A DNA stretch of 64,000 nucleotides from Oscillospiraceae bacterium (GCA_009784825.1 WQXO01000004.1:1-64000), one strand, 5' to 3'. Counted from the first letter of the stretch, positions 1 to 7,445 are shown. Translations and numbers: made by a program. Notes: generated by a model not told the origin, from the sequence alone.

Positions 1-242
1 ATATGTTTTTACAAGAGCACTGGGGCAAAGGTTTTGCGAATGAAGCAGTTACAGCAATGATTGAATATGCTCAAAATGTATTAAACCTAAAGCGGTTGTA
101 TGCCAGTATTGAAAATAAAAATGTGAGGTCAATAAAACTGATTGAAAAACTGGGCTTTGAATTGATAGCAGTTTTGCCTGAATCGAATTTTTACGGCAGA
201 ATTGCAGACGTGGCATACTATTCACGCATTATCGGAGGTTAG
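1..242 (+). CDS. GNAT N-acetyltransferase, C-terminal fragment (cut by window edge)
   Basis: This is the last ~80 residues of a GNAT acetyltransferase; the start lies left of the window. The visible part carries the acetyl-CoA pyrophosphate-binding loop (EHWGKGFANEAV, Q/R-x-x-G-x-G/A type), followed by the helix, the NxxSIKLIEKLGF segment and the final strand typical of the RimJ/RimL-like subgroup. The family transfers acetyl groups to amino groups of proteins or small molecules; the substrate cannot be read from a fragment. It heads a plus-strand row of small accessory genes. Its last codons and the following bases (231-259) are duplicated at 1994-2022. Confidence 0.85.
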   Translation, partial: MFLQEHWGKGFANEAVTAMIEYAQNVLNLKRLYASIENKNVRSIKLIEKLGFELIAVLPESNFYGRIADVAYYSRIIGG

Positions 243-267
243 AAAATAAAATGGATAGGTGAATGAT

Positions 268-645
268 ATGAGCGGAATTAAAAGGCATAGTCTTAACCAA
301 GAACTCGCCGATGAGTGTGCATATTCCGAGATTGTAGAAGCAGGCGACTTTGTTTACTTGACATTTTGTGTCGGAAATGTCGGGCAATCGGTTGAAGCAC
401 AAGTTCACGGTTCACTCGACAATATGGAAGCACGGCTTGAAGTCGTGGGACTTACCCTTGAAGCGGTAGTTAAAGTCGATATTATGATGAAAGACCCTTG
501 GAATATTCCGATTATGGAAAAGGTGTTCAAAGAGCGGTTTAAGGGCGTATATCCGGCAAGAAAGACAATTGCAACGGAATTTGCACACAAAGGTGGTACA
601 GACGGATTGCAAGTTCAAATTGATGCGATTGCTTATAGGAAATAG
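268..645 (+). CDS. RidA/YjgF/UK114 family protein
   Basis: A 125-residue RidA-fold protein, normal length for the family. Archetypal RidA proteins hydrolyse reactive enamine/imine intermediates released by PLP enzymes in the cytosol. The conserved arginine sits in the YPAR motif (about R98), but the residues after it (KTIAT) differ from the CVEVA of classical RidA and the terminal ExEAIA motif reads QIDAIA, so it belongs to a divergent Rid subgroup whose activity is not certain. ATG at 268 is chosen over an in-frame GTG at 259 because AGGTGA lies 5 bases upstream of it. It lies between the GNAT fragment and a DUF1905 gene. Confidence 0.85.
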   Translation: MSGIKRHSLNQELADECAYSEIVEAGDFVYLTFCVGNVGQSVEAQVHGSLDNMEARLEVVGLTLEAVVKVDIMMKDPWNIPIMEKVFKERFKGVYPARKTIATEFAHKGGTDGLQVQIDAIAYRK

Positions 646-651
646 AGTGTT

Positions 652-951
652 ATGAGTAAGACGACCGATAAAACCTACGAATACAACGCAATAATTCAAG
701 CTGATAATGACAGCGGCGGAGCATTTGTCCCGTTCCCTTATGACATTCGAGCGGAATTTGGCAAAGGCAGAGTAAAAGTCCACGCTACCTTCGACGGCGA
801 GCCTTATGACGGCAGTATTGTCAATATGGGGGTGAAGAACCCCGACGGCTCGGTGTGTTATATTATCGGAATTCGCAAGGAGATTCGGGCGAAAATCGGC
901 AAGCAAGCAGGCGACAGCGTTTGCGTTACTATAATTGAAGGAGAAAAATAA
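652..951 (+). CDS. DUF1905 domain protein
   Basis: A 99-residue protein that matches DUF1905 over nearly its whole length: a beta-rich N-terminal half, the FDGEPYDGSIV stretch, then the signature GIRKEIRAKIGKQAGD and a final VTI strand. The family is a small beta-barrel-like domain of unknown biochemical role, often next to YdeI-type or DUF3788 proteins. It starts 6 bases after the RidA stop and is followed by DUF3788. A truncated second copy of its first 18 codons lies at 2035-2087. Confidence 0.85.
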   Translation: MSKTTDKTYEYNAIIQADNDSGGAFVPFPYDIRAEFGKGRVKVHATFDGEPYDGSIVNMGVKNPDGSVCYIIGIRKEIRAKIGKQAGDSVCVTIIEGEK

Positions 952-952
952 T

Positions 953-1390
953 ATGCAATGGTATGAAATGTTCGACAAAGAACACGAACCGTCCGAGGTT
1001 CAAGTCAGCGATTACATCAACTCGCCGTTGTTCGGCGAGTTAGGCGAGTATTTACTACAAACTCACAAGGTCAAGCCGAAATTAGCTTACAGCAGTTGTG
1101 CTATGGACAAGGGTATGTGGAAGGGTTGGAACATCAAGTACAAGAAAAGCGGTAAGTCGCTGTGTACAGTTTACCCGAAACAAGGGTATATTCTCGCATT
1201 GTTACCAATCGGAGCGAAAGAAATGACCGAAGCAGAGCTGCTCATGCCGATGTGTTCGCAGTATACACAGGAGCTTTTCGGGAAGTGCGAAACCTTTCAA
1301 GGCGGTAAGTATCTCGGATTTGAGGTGCGTGACAAGAGCGTATTGCAAGATATGAAAAATCTGATAGATATTCGGGTAAGAACAAAATGA
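953..1390 (+). CDS. DUF3788 family protein
   Basis: About 145 residues, recognisable as DUF3788 from its pattern: a short N-terminal helix pair, then YSSCAMDKGMWKGWNIKYKKSGKSLCTVYP and a later ALLPIGAKE strand (motifs shown only in part by position: residues ~45-85). The function of the family is unknown; members are often found with acetyltransferases and stress genes. The start at 953 is preferred over an upstream in-frame ATG at 935, which lies inside the DUF1905 gene, because GAAGGAG lies just upstream of 953. The last codons overlap the next gene by 4 bases (ATGA), so the two are likely translationally coupled. Confidence 0.8.
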   Translation: MQWYEMFDKEHEPSEVQVSDYINSPLFGELGEYLLQTHKVKPKLAYSSCAMDKGMWKGWNIKYKKSGKSLCTVYPKQGYILALLPIGAKEMTEAELLMPMCSQYTQELFGKCETFQGGKYLGFEVRDKSVLQDMKNLIDIRVRTK

Positions 1391-1959
1391 TAACTTACAA
1401 AAAAGTTGACAGAACATATTTCCCGCAATATAATAGCATACCTATGTGTATCAATGTTGAAAGCTATTACAAAATCGAAAAAATTAACCGTGGGTTGGGC
1501 GGTTTTAATTTTATTGAAATATCCGTTGAGCCATATATAAAAGATTTCTGTTCCGATAATAAAACGGTTACACAATGGGAGCGTTTTGACCTTACAAATT
1601 GGGCATTTTTTATGGCGTTTGACGGCAAGCGACCTGTTGGGGCTGTCGCTGTTGCTTCTCGTACCAAAGGGTTGAATATGCTTTCGGGACGAAACGACCT
1701 TGCCGTTTTATGGGATATTAGAGTTGATGAAATATATAAAAATCAAGGTATAGGTCAAACATTATTTGATATGGTTGTAAAATGGTCACGTGAGCAAGGT
1801 CTTACACAAATGAAAATAGAATGTCAAAACAATAATGTTCCGGCAATAAAATTTTATCATAAGCAGGGTGCTACTCTATCTGCTATAGATGAATACGCTT
1901 ATAACAATGAACCGAAATGTAAGCATGAAACAATGTTAATATGGGTTTTAGATTTATAA
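1387..1959 (+). CDS. GNAT acetyltransferase, streptothricin acetyltransferase-like
   Basis: A 190-residue GNAT protein. The acetyl-CoA loop is KNQGIGQTLF (~120-130), followed by the QNNNVPAIKFYHKQGA segment typical of the family. The overall layout (short N-terminal strand pair, WDIRVDEIYKNQGIG core) is closest to the SatA/streptothricin acetyltransferase-like subgroup, whose characterised members acetylate the beta-lysine of streptothricin; that substrate is only an inference here. It overlaps the DUF3788 gene by ATGA. More AT-rich than the preceding four genes, which suggests a separate origin. Confidence 0.8.
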   Translation: MITYKKVDRTYFPQYNSIPMCINVESYYKIEKINRGLGGFNFIEISVEPYIKDFCSDNKTVTQWERFDLTNWAFFMAFDGKRPVGAVAVASRTKGLNMLSGRNDLAVLWDIRVDEIYKNQGIGQTLFDMVVKWSREQGLTQMKIECQNNNVPAIKFYHKQGATLSAIDEYAYNNEPKCKHETMLIWVLDL

Positions 1960-1993
1960 ACATTATAATTACGATATTCACATTATAAGTATA

Positions 1994-2087
1994 ATCGGAG
2001 GTTAGAAAATGAAATGGATAGGAAATAGAGTGTTATGAGTAATACGACCGATAAGACCTACGAATACAGCACTATAATTCAAGCTGA
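1994..2087 (+). repeat. Scar of a duplicated segment (copy of 231-259 joined to 635-704)
   Basis: Bases 1994-2022 match 231-259 at 28 of 29 positions (tail of the first GNAT gene and the leader of ridA). Bases 2018-2087 match 635-704 at 65 of 70 (end of ridA and start of the DUF1905 gene). The two parts share ATAGG at the junction, and ATAGG occurs at both original sites (255-259 and 635-639). So a copy of this region lost about 380 bp containing ridA by deletion between 5-bp direct repeats. Confidence 0.9.
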
Positions 2088-2115
2088 CGAATGGAGTGAA
2101 CCCAATGAAAATTAA
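2035..2115 (+). pseudogene. DUF1905 gene fragment (first ~18 codons)
   Basis: An open frame of 26 codons starts with MSNTTDKTYEYSTIIQAD, nearly identical to the first 18 residues of the DUF1905 protein at 652-951, then diverges and stops inside the next gene. It is a decayed copy left by the duplication described at 1994-2087. It overlaps the start of the VOC gene, so any translation would run into that ribosome-binding site. Confidence 0.8.
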
Positions 2116-2488
2116 CCATATAGCTGTTTACGTTAAGGATTTAGAGCAGTCAAGGGCGTTTTACGAGAAATACTTCGGAGCGACTGCGAACAATCAATAC
2201 CACAACCCCAAAACCGGACTGCGAACCTACTTCTTGACATTCGAGTGCGGCGGCAGACTTGAAATTATGTCGAAGCCGGAATTACCCGAGGTTGGGATTA
2301 TCAGCGAATATCTTGGATACACCCACCTTGCGTTCAGTGCAGGGAGCAACGAAGCCGTTGACAATTTAACTGAGCTTATGCGTAGTGACGGTTATACCGT
2401 ATTCAGTGAACCTCGGACAACTGGCGACGGATATTACGAGAGCTGCGTTTCTGACCCCGATGGTAATCGGATTGAGATTGTAGCATAA
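2105..2488 (+). CDS. VOC superfamily (glyoxalase-like) metal-binding protein
   Basis: A 127-residue single-domain vicinal-oxygen-chelate protein with two beta-alpha-beta-beta-beta modules. The three usual metal ligands can be seen: His in INHIAVYV (N-terminal strand), His in YTHLAFS (start of the second module) and Glu in NRIEIV near the C-terminus. The family includes lactoylglutathione lyase-like, fosfomycin-resistance and dioxygenase-like enzymes; the substrate is unknown. ATG at 2105 is preferred over GTG 2096 because GGAG at 2093-2096 is at a good distance. Its neighbours (GNAT, AlkC-like) suggest a detoxification or damage-protection role. Confidence 0.88.
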   Translation: MKINHIAVYVKDLEQSRAFYEKYFGATANNQYHNPKTGLRTYFLTFECGGRLEIMSKPELPEVGIISEYLGYTHLAFSAGSNEAVDNLTELMRSDGYTVFSEPRTTGDGYYESCVSDPDGNRIEIVA

Positions 2489-2507
2489 AAATGAAAGGAA
2501 CTAAAAA

Positions 2508-3590
2508 ATGGCAACAGCATGGAAAGATAAACTGAACCGTGATACTGTCAGCGAGTTCGCACAGTCAATTAAATCCGTCTACGGAGTTTTCGATGTTGAC
2601 GGGTTTATGAAGTCAACTATGGAGGATTGGGAAACTTTAGAGCTCATGGCTCGCGGTCGGCGAATTACTGAGAATATGCGAAAATTCCTCCCCGCCGATT
2701 ATAAAGAAGCCATTAGCATTATGAATCAAGTCATCGTAATCAGCGACGACTTTTTCAAGATGTGTTTCCCGACATTCGTGGAGCTTTACGGGACAGACGA
2801 GCAAAATTGGGATATTTCAATGGAGGCGATGGAGCTGTACACACAGTATTCGTCGTCGGAATTTGCTGTGCGACCGTTCATAATCAATCACGAAGAACGC
2901 ATGATGGCACAGATGTACGTTTGGTCAAAGCACGATAACGAACACGTTCGGCGGCTGTCGAGCGAGGGTTGCCGACCTGCGTTACCGTGGGGAGTGGCAC
3001 TTGCGAAATATAAAAAAGACCCGTCGCCCATTCTACCCATTCTCGAGGAATTGAAGGCTGACACGTCTGAGTATGTAAGGAAAAGCGTTGCAAATAATCT
3101 CAATGACATATCCAAAACTCACCCTGATTTAATTGCAGAACTCGCTAAGAAGTGGCACGGCAAGCACAAGCACACCGATTGGATTATAAAGCATGGCTGT
3201 CGGACTTTACTCAAAAAAGGTAATCATGATGTACTTATGATTTTCGGTTTAGGTAATGCCGATGCTGTGAATGTGAGCGGTTTTGCTCTAAGTGATACTG
3301 CTATTCCGTTTGGCGGTGATATAACTTTTTCATTTGAGATTGAAGCGAAAGAGGACACGAAAGTCCGTCTTGAATACGGCATGGATTTCATGAAAGCTAA
3401 CGGAAAGCAGAACCGCAAAATCTTTCAAATATCGGAAATTTCTATGAAAGCGGGGCAGAAGAAATCGTATTCCAAGAACCATTCACTTGCCGATGTAAGC
3501 GTTCGTAAGCATTACCCCGGTGTTCATGCGGTTACGCTGATTGTAAACGGTACAGAGCGTGGGACGTTGGAATTTGAGGTGAAGTCATAA
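2508..3590 (+). CDS. DNA alkylation repair glycosylase, AlkC-like
   Basis: A 360-residue protein of the AlkC/AlkD HEAT-like repeat superfamily. Residues ~1-240 form alpha-helical repeats with the AlkC hallmark HVRRLSSEGCRPALPWG (~147-163) and SEYVRKSVANNLNDI (~189-203). Residues ~250-360 are beta-rich (NVSGFAL onwards) and fit the Ig-like domain found in AlkC but not in AlkD. Characterised members excise cationic alkylated bases such as 3-methyladenine without flipping the base, acting on duplex DNA in the cytoplasm. It has a good ribosome-binding site (AAAGGAA). It ends the plus-strand accessory row; the next gene converges on it. Confidence 0.88.
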   Translation: MATAWKDKLNRDTVSEFAQSIKSVYGVFDVDGFMKSTMEDWETLELMARGRRITENMRKFLPADYKEAISIMNQVIVISDDFFKMCFPTFVELYGTDEQNWDISMEAMELYTQYSSSEFAVRPFIINHEERMMAQMYVWSKHDNEHVRRLSSEGCRPALPWGVALAKYKKDPSPILPILEELKADTSEYVRKSVANNLNDISKTHPDLIAELAKKWHGKHKHTDWIIKHGCRTLLKKGNHDVLMIFGLGNADAVNVSGFALSDTAIPFGGDITFSFEIEAKEDTKVRLEYGMDFMKANGKQNRKIFQISEISMKAGQKKSYSKNHSLADVSVRKHYPGVHAVTLIVNGTERGTLEFEVKS

Positions 3591-3599
3591 TAATATATA

Positions 3600-4148
3600 T
3601 CACTGCTTATCGTAAAATTCCTCACGCAGTATGTCCATGCAGATTACGTCATGGTATTCACCGTTAGAATAATTTGCTTTTCTTCTTCTGCCGTATTCCT
3701 TGAAGCCTGCCTTAATGTAGGATTTCACGGCACGTTCATTAAAACTAAACACGTTAAGATTGATATTATTGAGGTTAAGCACATCAAAACCGTATTTGAT
3801 TACAAGCGACATTGCTTCAGTACCGTAACCTTTACCTCTACACTCCTCGTCACCGATGAAAATACCGACGGTAGCCGTGCGGTGAACAGGGTTAATATCC
3901 TCGATACCTACATTACCGATAAGCTCATTAGTATCATTTTTCACAATTCCAAAATAATACGCCCTGTCGTTTTTCAGATTTTCCTCAATCCAGTTCTTCT
4001 CACAAATATGCGACATTACCTGCCACGATGTACCGAGATTGTCTGTCACCGAGGGGTCATTTAACCAATTGACATATTTATCAACGTCCTCTACATTAAT
4101 CGGGGAAAGATAAACCTGTTCCCCAACTATTTTCTTATAATACTTCAT
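3600..4148 (-). CDS. GNAT acetyltransferase, RimJ/RimL type
   Basis: A 182-residue acetyltransferase with the layout of ribosomal-protein/spermidine-type GNATs: N-terminal VYLSPINVEDVDKYVNWLND, central DTNELIGNVGI strand, acetyl-CoA loop CRGKGYGTEAM (~108-118) and the FSFNERAVKSYIKAGFKEYG segment. The substrate cannot be assigned. Its start overlaps the stop of ruvX by four bases (ATGA), so it is the second gene of a ruvX operon. It converges with the AlkC-like gene with only 9 bases between the stops. Confidence 0.85.
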   Translation of the reverse strand: MKYYKKIVGEQVYLSPINVEDVDKYVNWLNDPSVTDNLGTSWQVMSHICEKNWIEENLKNDRAYYFGIVKNDTNELIGNVGIEDINPVHRTATVGIFIGDEECRGKGYGTEAMSLVIKYGFDVLNLNNINLNVFSFNERAVKSYIKAGFKEYGRRRKANYSNGEYHDVICMDILREEFYDKQ

Positions 4149-4567
4149 TTTTTTATATTCCTCCTGTAGCCTATATAATCCTCTAAAATTAATGCTGCGG
4201 CGACTGCGTCTATGGTTTCTTTTCGCTTGTTTCCTCGGCGGTTGTTCTCGTTCATTATACCAACAGCACTTACAGTAGTCAGGCGTTCGTCCCGCATAAC
4301 CACAGAAACCCCTACCCTGCCCCGCAATTTTTCTGCGAACAGCTCACACTTCTCACTTTTCTCACCTTTTGTACCGTTCATGTTAATGGGATTACCGACG
4401 ACTACTTCCTCAATGGAGTGTTCCTCAATGAGTGATACCGTCTTGTCAATCAGCTTATCGAAGTTCCTCTCATGGATTACACAAAGCGGTGAGGCGATGA
4501 TTTCGTCCTTGTCGCAGGTGGCGAAGCCTGTCCGTGCTTCCCCATAGTCTATAGCGAGAATTTTCAT
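4145..4567 (-). CDS. ruvX: Holliday junction resolvase-like / pre-16S rRNA nuclease RuvX
   Basis: A 140-residue RNase H-fold nuclease of the YqgF family, normal length. The acidic and signature motifs are in place: AIDYGEARTG at the N-terminus (catalytic Asp), VGNPINMNGTKG (~58-70), RDERLTTVSA (~96-105) and KETIDAVAAALILEDY near the end (catalytic Asp). The family processes the 5' end of 16S rRNA in E. coli and has been proposed to resolve DNA junctions. The ribosome-binding site AGGAGAA is clear. A GNAT gene follows with ATGA overlap; a hairpin and tRNA-Leu lie upstream in the same direction. Confidence 0.93.
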   Translation of the reverse strand: MKILAIDYGEARTGFATCDKDEIIASPLCVIHERNFDKLIDKTVSLIEEHSIEEVVVGNPINMNGTKGEKSEKCELFAEKLRGRVGVSVVMRDERLTTVSAVGIMNENNRRGNKRKETIDAVAAALILEDYIGYRRNIKK

Positions 4568-4591
4568 AAGTTTCTCCTGTAAAACGATAGC

Positions 4592-4617
4592 GGGACGATG
4601 TGGGCATCGTCCCCTAC
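4592..4617. repeat. Palindromic repeat with CCCCTAC flank, possible tRNA terminator
   Basis: GGGACGATG (4592-4600) pairs with CATCGTCCC (4605-4613) around a 4-base loop, and the right arm runs into CCTAC. The same layout (GGG-arm, short loop, arm-CCCCTAC) occurs at 15467-15490, 50555-50581 and three times at 38798-38923, with different arm sequences. On the minus strand the stem is followed by GCTATCGTTTTA, so it could end the tRNA-Leu transcript. Confidence 0.7.
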
Positions 4618-4625
4618 AGTATATC

Positions 4626-4705
4626 TACGGCTAAGAGGACTTGAACCTCCACGGTTTCCCACCGGAACCTAAATCCGGCGCGTCTGCCAATTCCGCCATA
4701 GCCGC
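4626..4705 (-). tRNA. tRNA-Leu (anticodon UAG)
   Basis: Read on the minus strand, the acceptor arms GCGGCTA and TAGCCGT pair with a G-U end pair. The anticodon stem CCGGA/TCCGG encloses the loop TTTAGGT, giving anticodon UAG (leucine, CUN). A variable arm (TGGGAAACCGT) marks the class II leucine type, and the T arm is GGAGG-TTCAAGT-CCTCT. The 3' CCA is not encoded. It lies upstream of ruvX in the same direction. Confidence 0.95.
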
Positions 4706-4706
4706 C

Positions 4707-4796
4707 TATTAATTAACAATGAATAGTTAATAATGAATAATGATTTTAATAAAAATCTTTGCGGACGCAAATACCAAAACTATTAATTTTTAATTA
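4707..4796. other. AT-rich non-coding spacer with repeated ATTAA/ATGAATA words
   Basis: The spacer between tRNA-Leu and the zinc-ribbon gene holds no gene. It is made of short ATTAATTAACAATGAATAG-like words (4707-4740) and a second AT-rich near-palindrome (about 4780-4798). Related AATTAACA/GACAATT words occur at 38461-38492 and 54851-54878, so these may belong to a dispersed low-complexity element. Confidence 0.45.
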
Positions 4797-5054
4797 TTAA
4801 TTCTTCCAACGCTTAAGGGTTGGGAGGGTTTCGATAAGCGTTTTACGTGCTAATTTTTCGGAAATTTCATCATCTACCATGAACCCAACGCAGATTTCAA
4901 GCATTTCGTTCATAGTTAAATCTTTAGTGAACGTACCGTTTTTAAAGCAATAATGACAGTATTCCTCACTTTTGCTGTTATCCTTATTAGTACCGTAATG
5001 CTCATCGGTAATTCCCATGGGCATTGCACAGCTTTGACAAAATCTATCTTCCAT
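4797..5054 (-). CDS. Small putative zinc-ribbon protein
   Basis: An 85-residue cytosolic protein. The first half is a zinc ribbon with CQSC (residues 6-9) and a second CHYC pair (~33-36) separated by a polar loop starting MPMGITDEHYGTN, the pattern of the putative zinc ribbon family PF12674. The C-terminal half (residues ~42-85) is helical and resembles the tail often found in this family. The molecular role is unknown; related domains occur alone or attached to AraC-type regulators. It starts 24 bases downstream of pduL and is probably in the same transcript. Confidence 0.78.
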   Translation of the reverse strand: MEDRFCQSCAMPMGITDEHYGTNKDNSKSEEYCHYCFKNGTFTKDLTMNEMLEICVGFMVDDEISEKLARKTLIETLPTLKRWKN

Positions 5055-5078
5055 TATACAATTTCCCTTTTTAAAGAA

Positions 5079-5648
5079 TTACAGAATTATTTTACCTGTC
5101 ATACCGGGTACGGCTGAAACAGCGTTGGATTCGTCCGTATCGATATGCACTGCATCCGCAAAGTCTTCCCTTACTCTAACCACTACATCACCGAGAAGTG
5201 CACTGCGAGCCTCGGAATCGACTTCGAGATTGATAATTTGACCGTTCTCTACTCCCCATTCCTTTGCGGTTGCGGGAACTAAGTGAATGTGCCTTTTCGC
5301 AACTATAACACCCTCAGATATAGTAACCTCACCTTTAGGGCCGGTAAGTACACATCCGGGAGTTCCGCTTAAATCGCCGGATTCTCTAATCACAGCTTGA
5401 ACTCCAATAGAACGTGCGTCGGTAGCAGACAATTCCACTTGGTCGGCGGGACGTGTAGGCCCGAGAATTGATACTCCCTCAAACTTATTCTTTGGTCCGG
5501 TAACTGTTATGCGTTCTTCACACGCAAACTGACCGGGTTGTGATAAGTCTTTCTTTTTAGTAAGCTCGTACCCTGCTCCGAATAGGATTTCAAGGGTTTC
5601 CTTTGTAATGTGGGCGTGTCTTGCCGAGGTTTCGATTAATACTTTCAT
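5079..5648 (-). CDS. pduL: Phosphate propanoyltransferase (PduL-type phosphotransacylase)
   Basis: A 189-residue PduL-family enzyme that interconverts acyl-CoA and acyl-phosphate. It has two tandem beta-barrel halves, and the zinc-binding histidines are present: RHAH (H11, H13), KRHIH (H120, H122) and DAVHIDTDE (H168). No N-terminal encapsulation peptide is seen and no microcompartment gene is nearby, so it is likely a cytosolic enzyme, perhaps the main phosphotransacetylase for acetate formation as in many Clostridia lacking Pta (inference). ATG 5648 is preferred over 5666 because GGGAGAAAC precedes it at 8-9 bases. A strong promoter lies at 5698-5726. Confidence 0.9.
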   Translation of the reverse strand: MKVLIETSARHAHITKETLEILFGAGYELTKKKDLSQPGQFACEERITVTGPKNKFEGVSILGPTRPADQVELSATDARSIGVQAVIRESGDLSGTPGCVLTGPKGEVTISEGVIVAKRHIHLVPATAKEWGVENGQIINLEVDSEARSALLGDVVVRVREDFADAVHIDTDESNAVSAVPGMTGKIIL

Positions 5649-5697
5649 TTTCGTTTCTCCCGTCATGATTTATTATGTTTTATTTATACTACTTATA

Positions 5698-5726
5698 ATT
5701 ATATATTATTAATCCAAAAAATTCAA
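5698..5726 (-). promoter_or_regulatory. Promoter of pduL (TTGAAT-17-TATAAT)
   Basis: On the minus strand TTGAAT (5726-5721) and TATAAT (5703-5698) are separated by exactly 17 bases, a near-consensus housekeeping sigma promoter. It stands in a short AT-rich spacer between the upstream membrane-protein gene and pduL, so pduL and the zinc-ribbon gene form their own unit. Confidence 0.75.
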
Positions 5727-5729
5727 TAG

Positions 5730-6278
5730 TTATTTTATTTTTTTATTAAAAACAGGTTTTATCCAGTGATTATAGGCATACATAATGTATTTCAGCGAGA
5801 AATCGTATAAGAAAAATGCGATATTCCCCATTAACAATAATACATATACTGCATATTCACCCACGCCCTCCAACCCGTCAAGCATACCCTGCACCCCGAA
5901 AATGAACACTACCGCAAAATATGAGCATACTGCCGCTATATTAAATATCGCAAATTTAACTAAAAAACGGGTGATTTTCAGTTTTAGCTTATCAATTATA
6001 TCCCTTAATACCGGATAATATCCGAATAACAGGATAAAAAATGTCTTGGCTTCGATTTCCGGGACGAGAATAAGCGACAGTACCGATGCCGCCGCAAAGG
6101 TCATCATAGCCCACTTCCGATTAATCTGACTGCCGACTGTCCATATCATAATCCCCGATATTGCGGGCATGACATAGGTAAGCGACGGGATTACCGCTGT
6201 GAACATGATTATCGAGGACAAAGCACAGATAATTCCGCAGTAGGCTATGTTAAAGCTGGTTTCATGTTTACGTTTCAT
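5730..6278 (-). CDS. Integral membrane protein, ECF S-component-like, unknown
   Basis: A 182-residue protein with about five or six hydrophobic segments (roughly residues 9-30, 33-48, 57-73, 80-90, 105-128 and 140-160) and a basic C-terminus (FNKKIK). The layout and the AYCGIICALSSIIMFTAVIP start resemble the six-helix ECF S-component-like family common in Clostridia, but no substrate motif is recognisable and no ECF ATPase is close by. It overlaps the lipoprotein gene upstream by four bases (ATGA), so both are likely one operon. The family call is tentative. Confidence 0.6.
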   Translation of the reverse strand: MKRKHETSFNIAYCGIICALSSIIMFTAVIPSLTYVMPAISGIMIWTVGSQINRKWAMMTFAAASVLSLILVPEIEAKTFFILLFGYYPVLRDIIDKLKLKITRFLVKFAIFNIAAVCSYFAVVFIFGVQGMLDGLEGVGEYAVYVLLLMGNIAFFLYDFSLKYIMYAYNHWIKPVFNKKIK

Positions 6279-7423
6279 TGTGTGTACACCGGTTGCAGGA
6301 TATTTGCGTTAATACCGTAGATTAAATCATCGAATATGGTGGTGACACCAAAATTATTCAAGCTTTTTGTGATTATTGCCGTGCCGTCCTCGTCAACCGT
6401 AAATATATAAGCGAGTGCAATTTCACTTTCGATTTCAATAAAAAAGTTGACATAACCCTGCGTCAGAATTACATAATCGGTCAATCCGGACATTTCCTCA
6501 AAGAAAATTAACCCCTCTTCACCGTTTTCAAAAAAGTCAATAAACTCTTCCTTGCTGATTTCTTCAATAGCTAATTCCTTGACCCTTTGTGCTTGGTCGT
6601 CCCACAGTAAAATCGAGTTCCAGTCAGAGAATTTATAGTAATAATACCAACTGATAAACCCTCGTTCATATTTATAGCCTATACCGCCAAGCATATTAAT
6701 TATGGGTTCGGGTTCGCCATTGAGAAATGTGTAGATTTTATTGCCCGAACCGGAACCGACTGCCCATGCTCTGAATAGTTTCACACAGACAGTTTCGCCA
6801 AACCGCCATAGTTCAAAGTCGTTATACCCGTCTCTGTTCTCAACCTCTAATGAATCAATAAGCCAATATACACCACTTTCATTGATATAAACATAATAAT
6901 AGCCGGACATATAAAAACCGTCAAACGGGATTCTCACAAGGATTACACTTTGTTTTTGTCCGTTTCTTTCAAAATCCTCATAAGCACCGCTGACAAACTC
7001 TACATTCTCTAATGCGTCTGCGGGGAAATCATCATATCTTTGTACGAGAGAAGCTATTGCATCTATAATTGATTGAGCGTTTTTTATTTCATCCTTGGCA
7101 AGTGCGATATGCTCTTGATTAGGGAATGCGGCTTCATCATGTATGATTGAAGCAGTATCAACAACGCAGCCGATTATGGGGTGTGTATCATCGGTAACTC
7201 TTATGCGTAGTGTAAAGCTGTCTTTAGGGAGCGGTTCTTGCGGTTCGGCGGTAGTTTGCGGTGGTTGTTCGGTGGCTGTGGTTTGATGTGCTAAGGTGGT
7301 TTCAATAGCTTCAGTGGTTTCGATAGCTTCGGTGTCTTGTGTGTCATCAGAAACGGCGGTATTACAGGCGAAAAGACCGATAAGCATAACAAAAACTATT
7401 ACATATGTTATAATTCTTTTCAT
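6275..7423 (-). CDS. Predicted lipoprotein of unknown function
   Basis: A 382-residue secreted protein. The N-terminus is a lipoprotein signal peptide (MKRIITYVIVFVMLIGLFAC, lipobox LFAC, Cys 20), followed by a Thr/Glu/Pro-rich linker (residues ~25-65: repeats of TTEA, QTTA, PQTTAEP) and a mature domain with many aromatic residues (GFISWYYYYKFSDW). I do not recognise the folded domain. ATG 7423 is preferred over 7441 because GGAGAGGT lies just upstream. It is followed by the membrane protein at 5730-6278 with an ATGA overlap, so the two may act together at the membrane. Confidence 0.7.
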   Translation of the reverse strand: MKRIITYVIVFVMLIGLFACNTAVSDDTQDTEAIETTEAIETTLAHQTTATEQPPQTTAEPQEPLPKDSFTLRIRVTDDTHPIIGCVVDTASIIHDEAAFPNQEHIALAKDEIKNAQSIIDAIASLVQRYDDFPADALENVEFVSGAYEDFERNGQKQSVILVRIPFDGFYMSGYYYVYINESGVYWLIDSLEVENRDGYNDFELWRFGETVCVKLFRAWAVGSGSGNKIYTFLNGEPEPIINMLGGIGYKYERGFISWYYYYKFSDWNSILLWDDQAQRVKELAIEEISKEEFIDFFENGEEGLIFFEEMSGLTDYVILTQGYVNFFIEIESEIALAYIFTVDEDGTAIITKSLNNFGVTTIFDDLIYGINANILQPVYTQ

Positions 7424-7445
7424 AATACCTCTCCATTTCAAAATA

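Noticed and set aside
412-978. 188-codon minus-strand frame opposite ridA and DUF1905
   Set aside because: Both plus-strand genes match known families and have ribosome-binding sites; the antisense frame has none.
1-3590. Integron cassette array
   Set aside because: Genes are small and co-directional, but no attC-like palindromes, integrase or attI can be seen.
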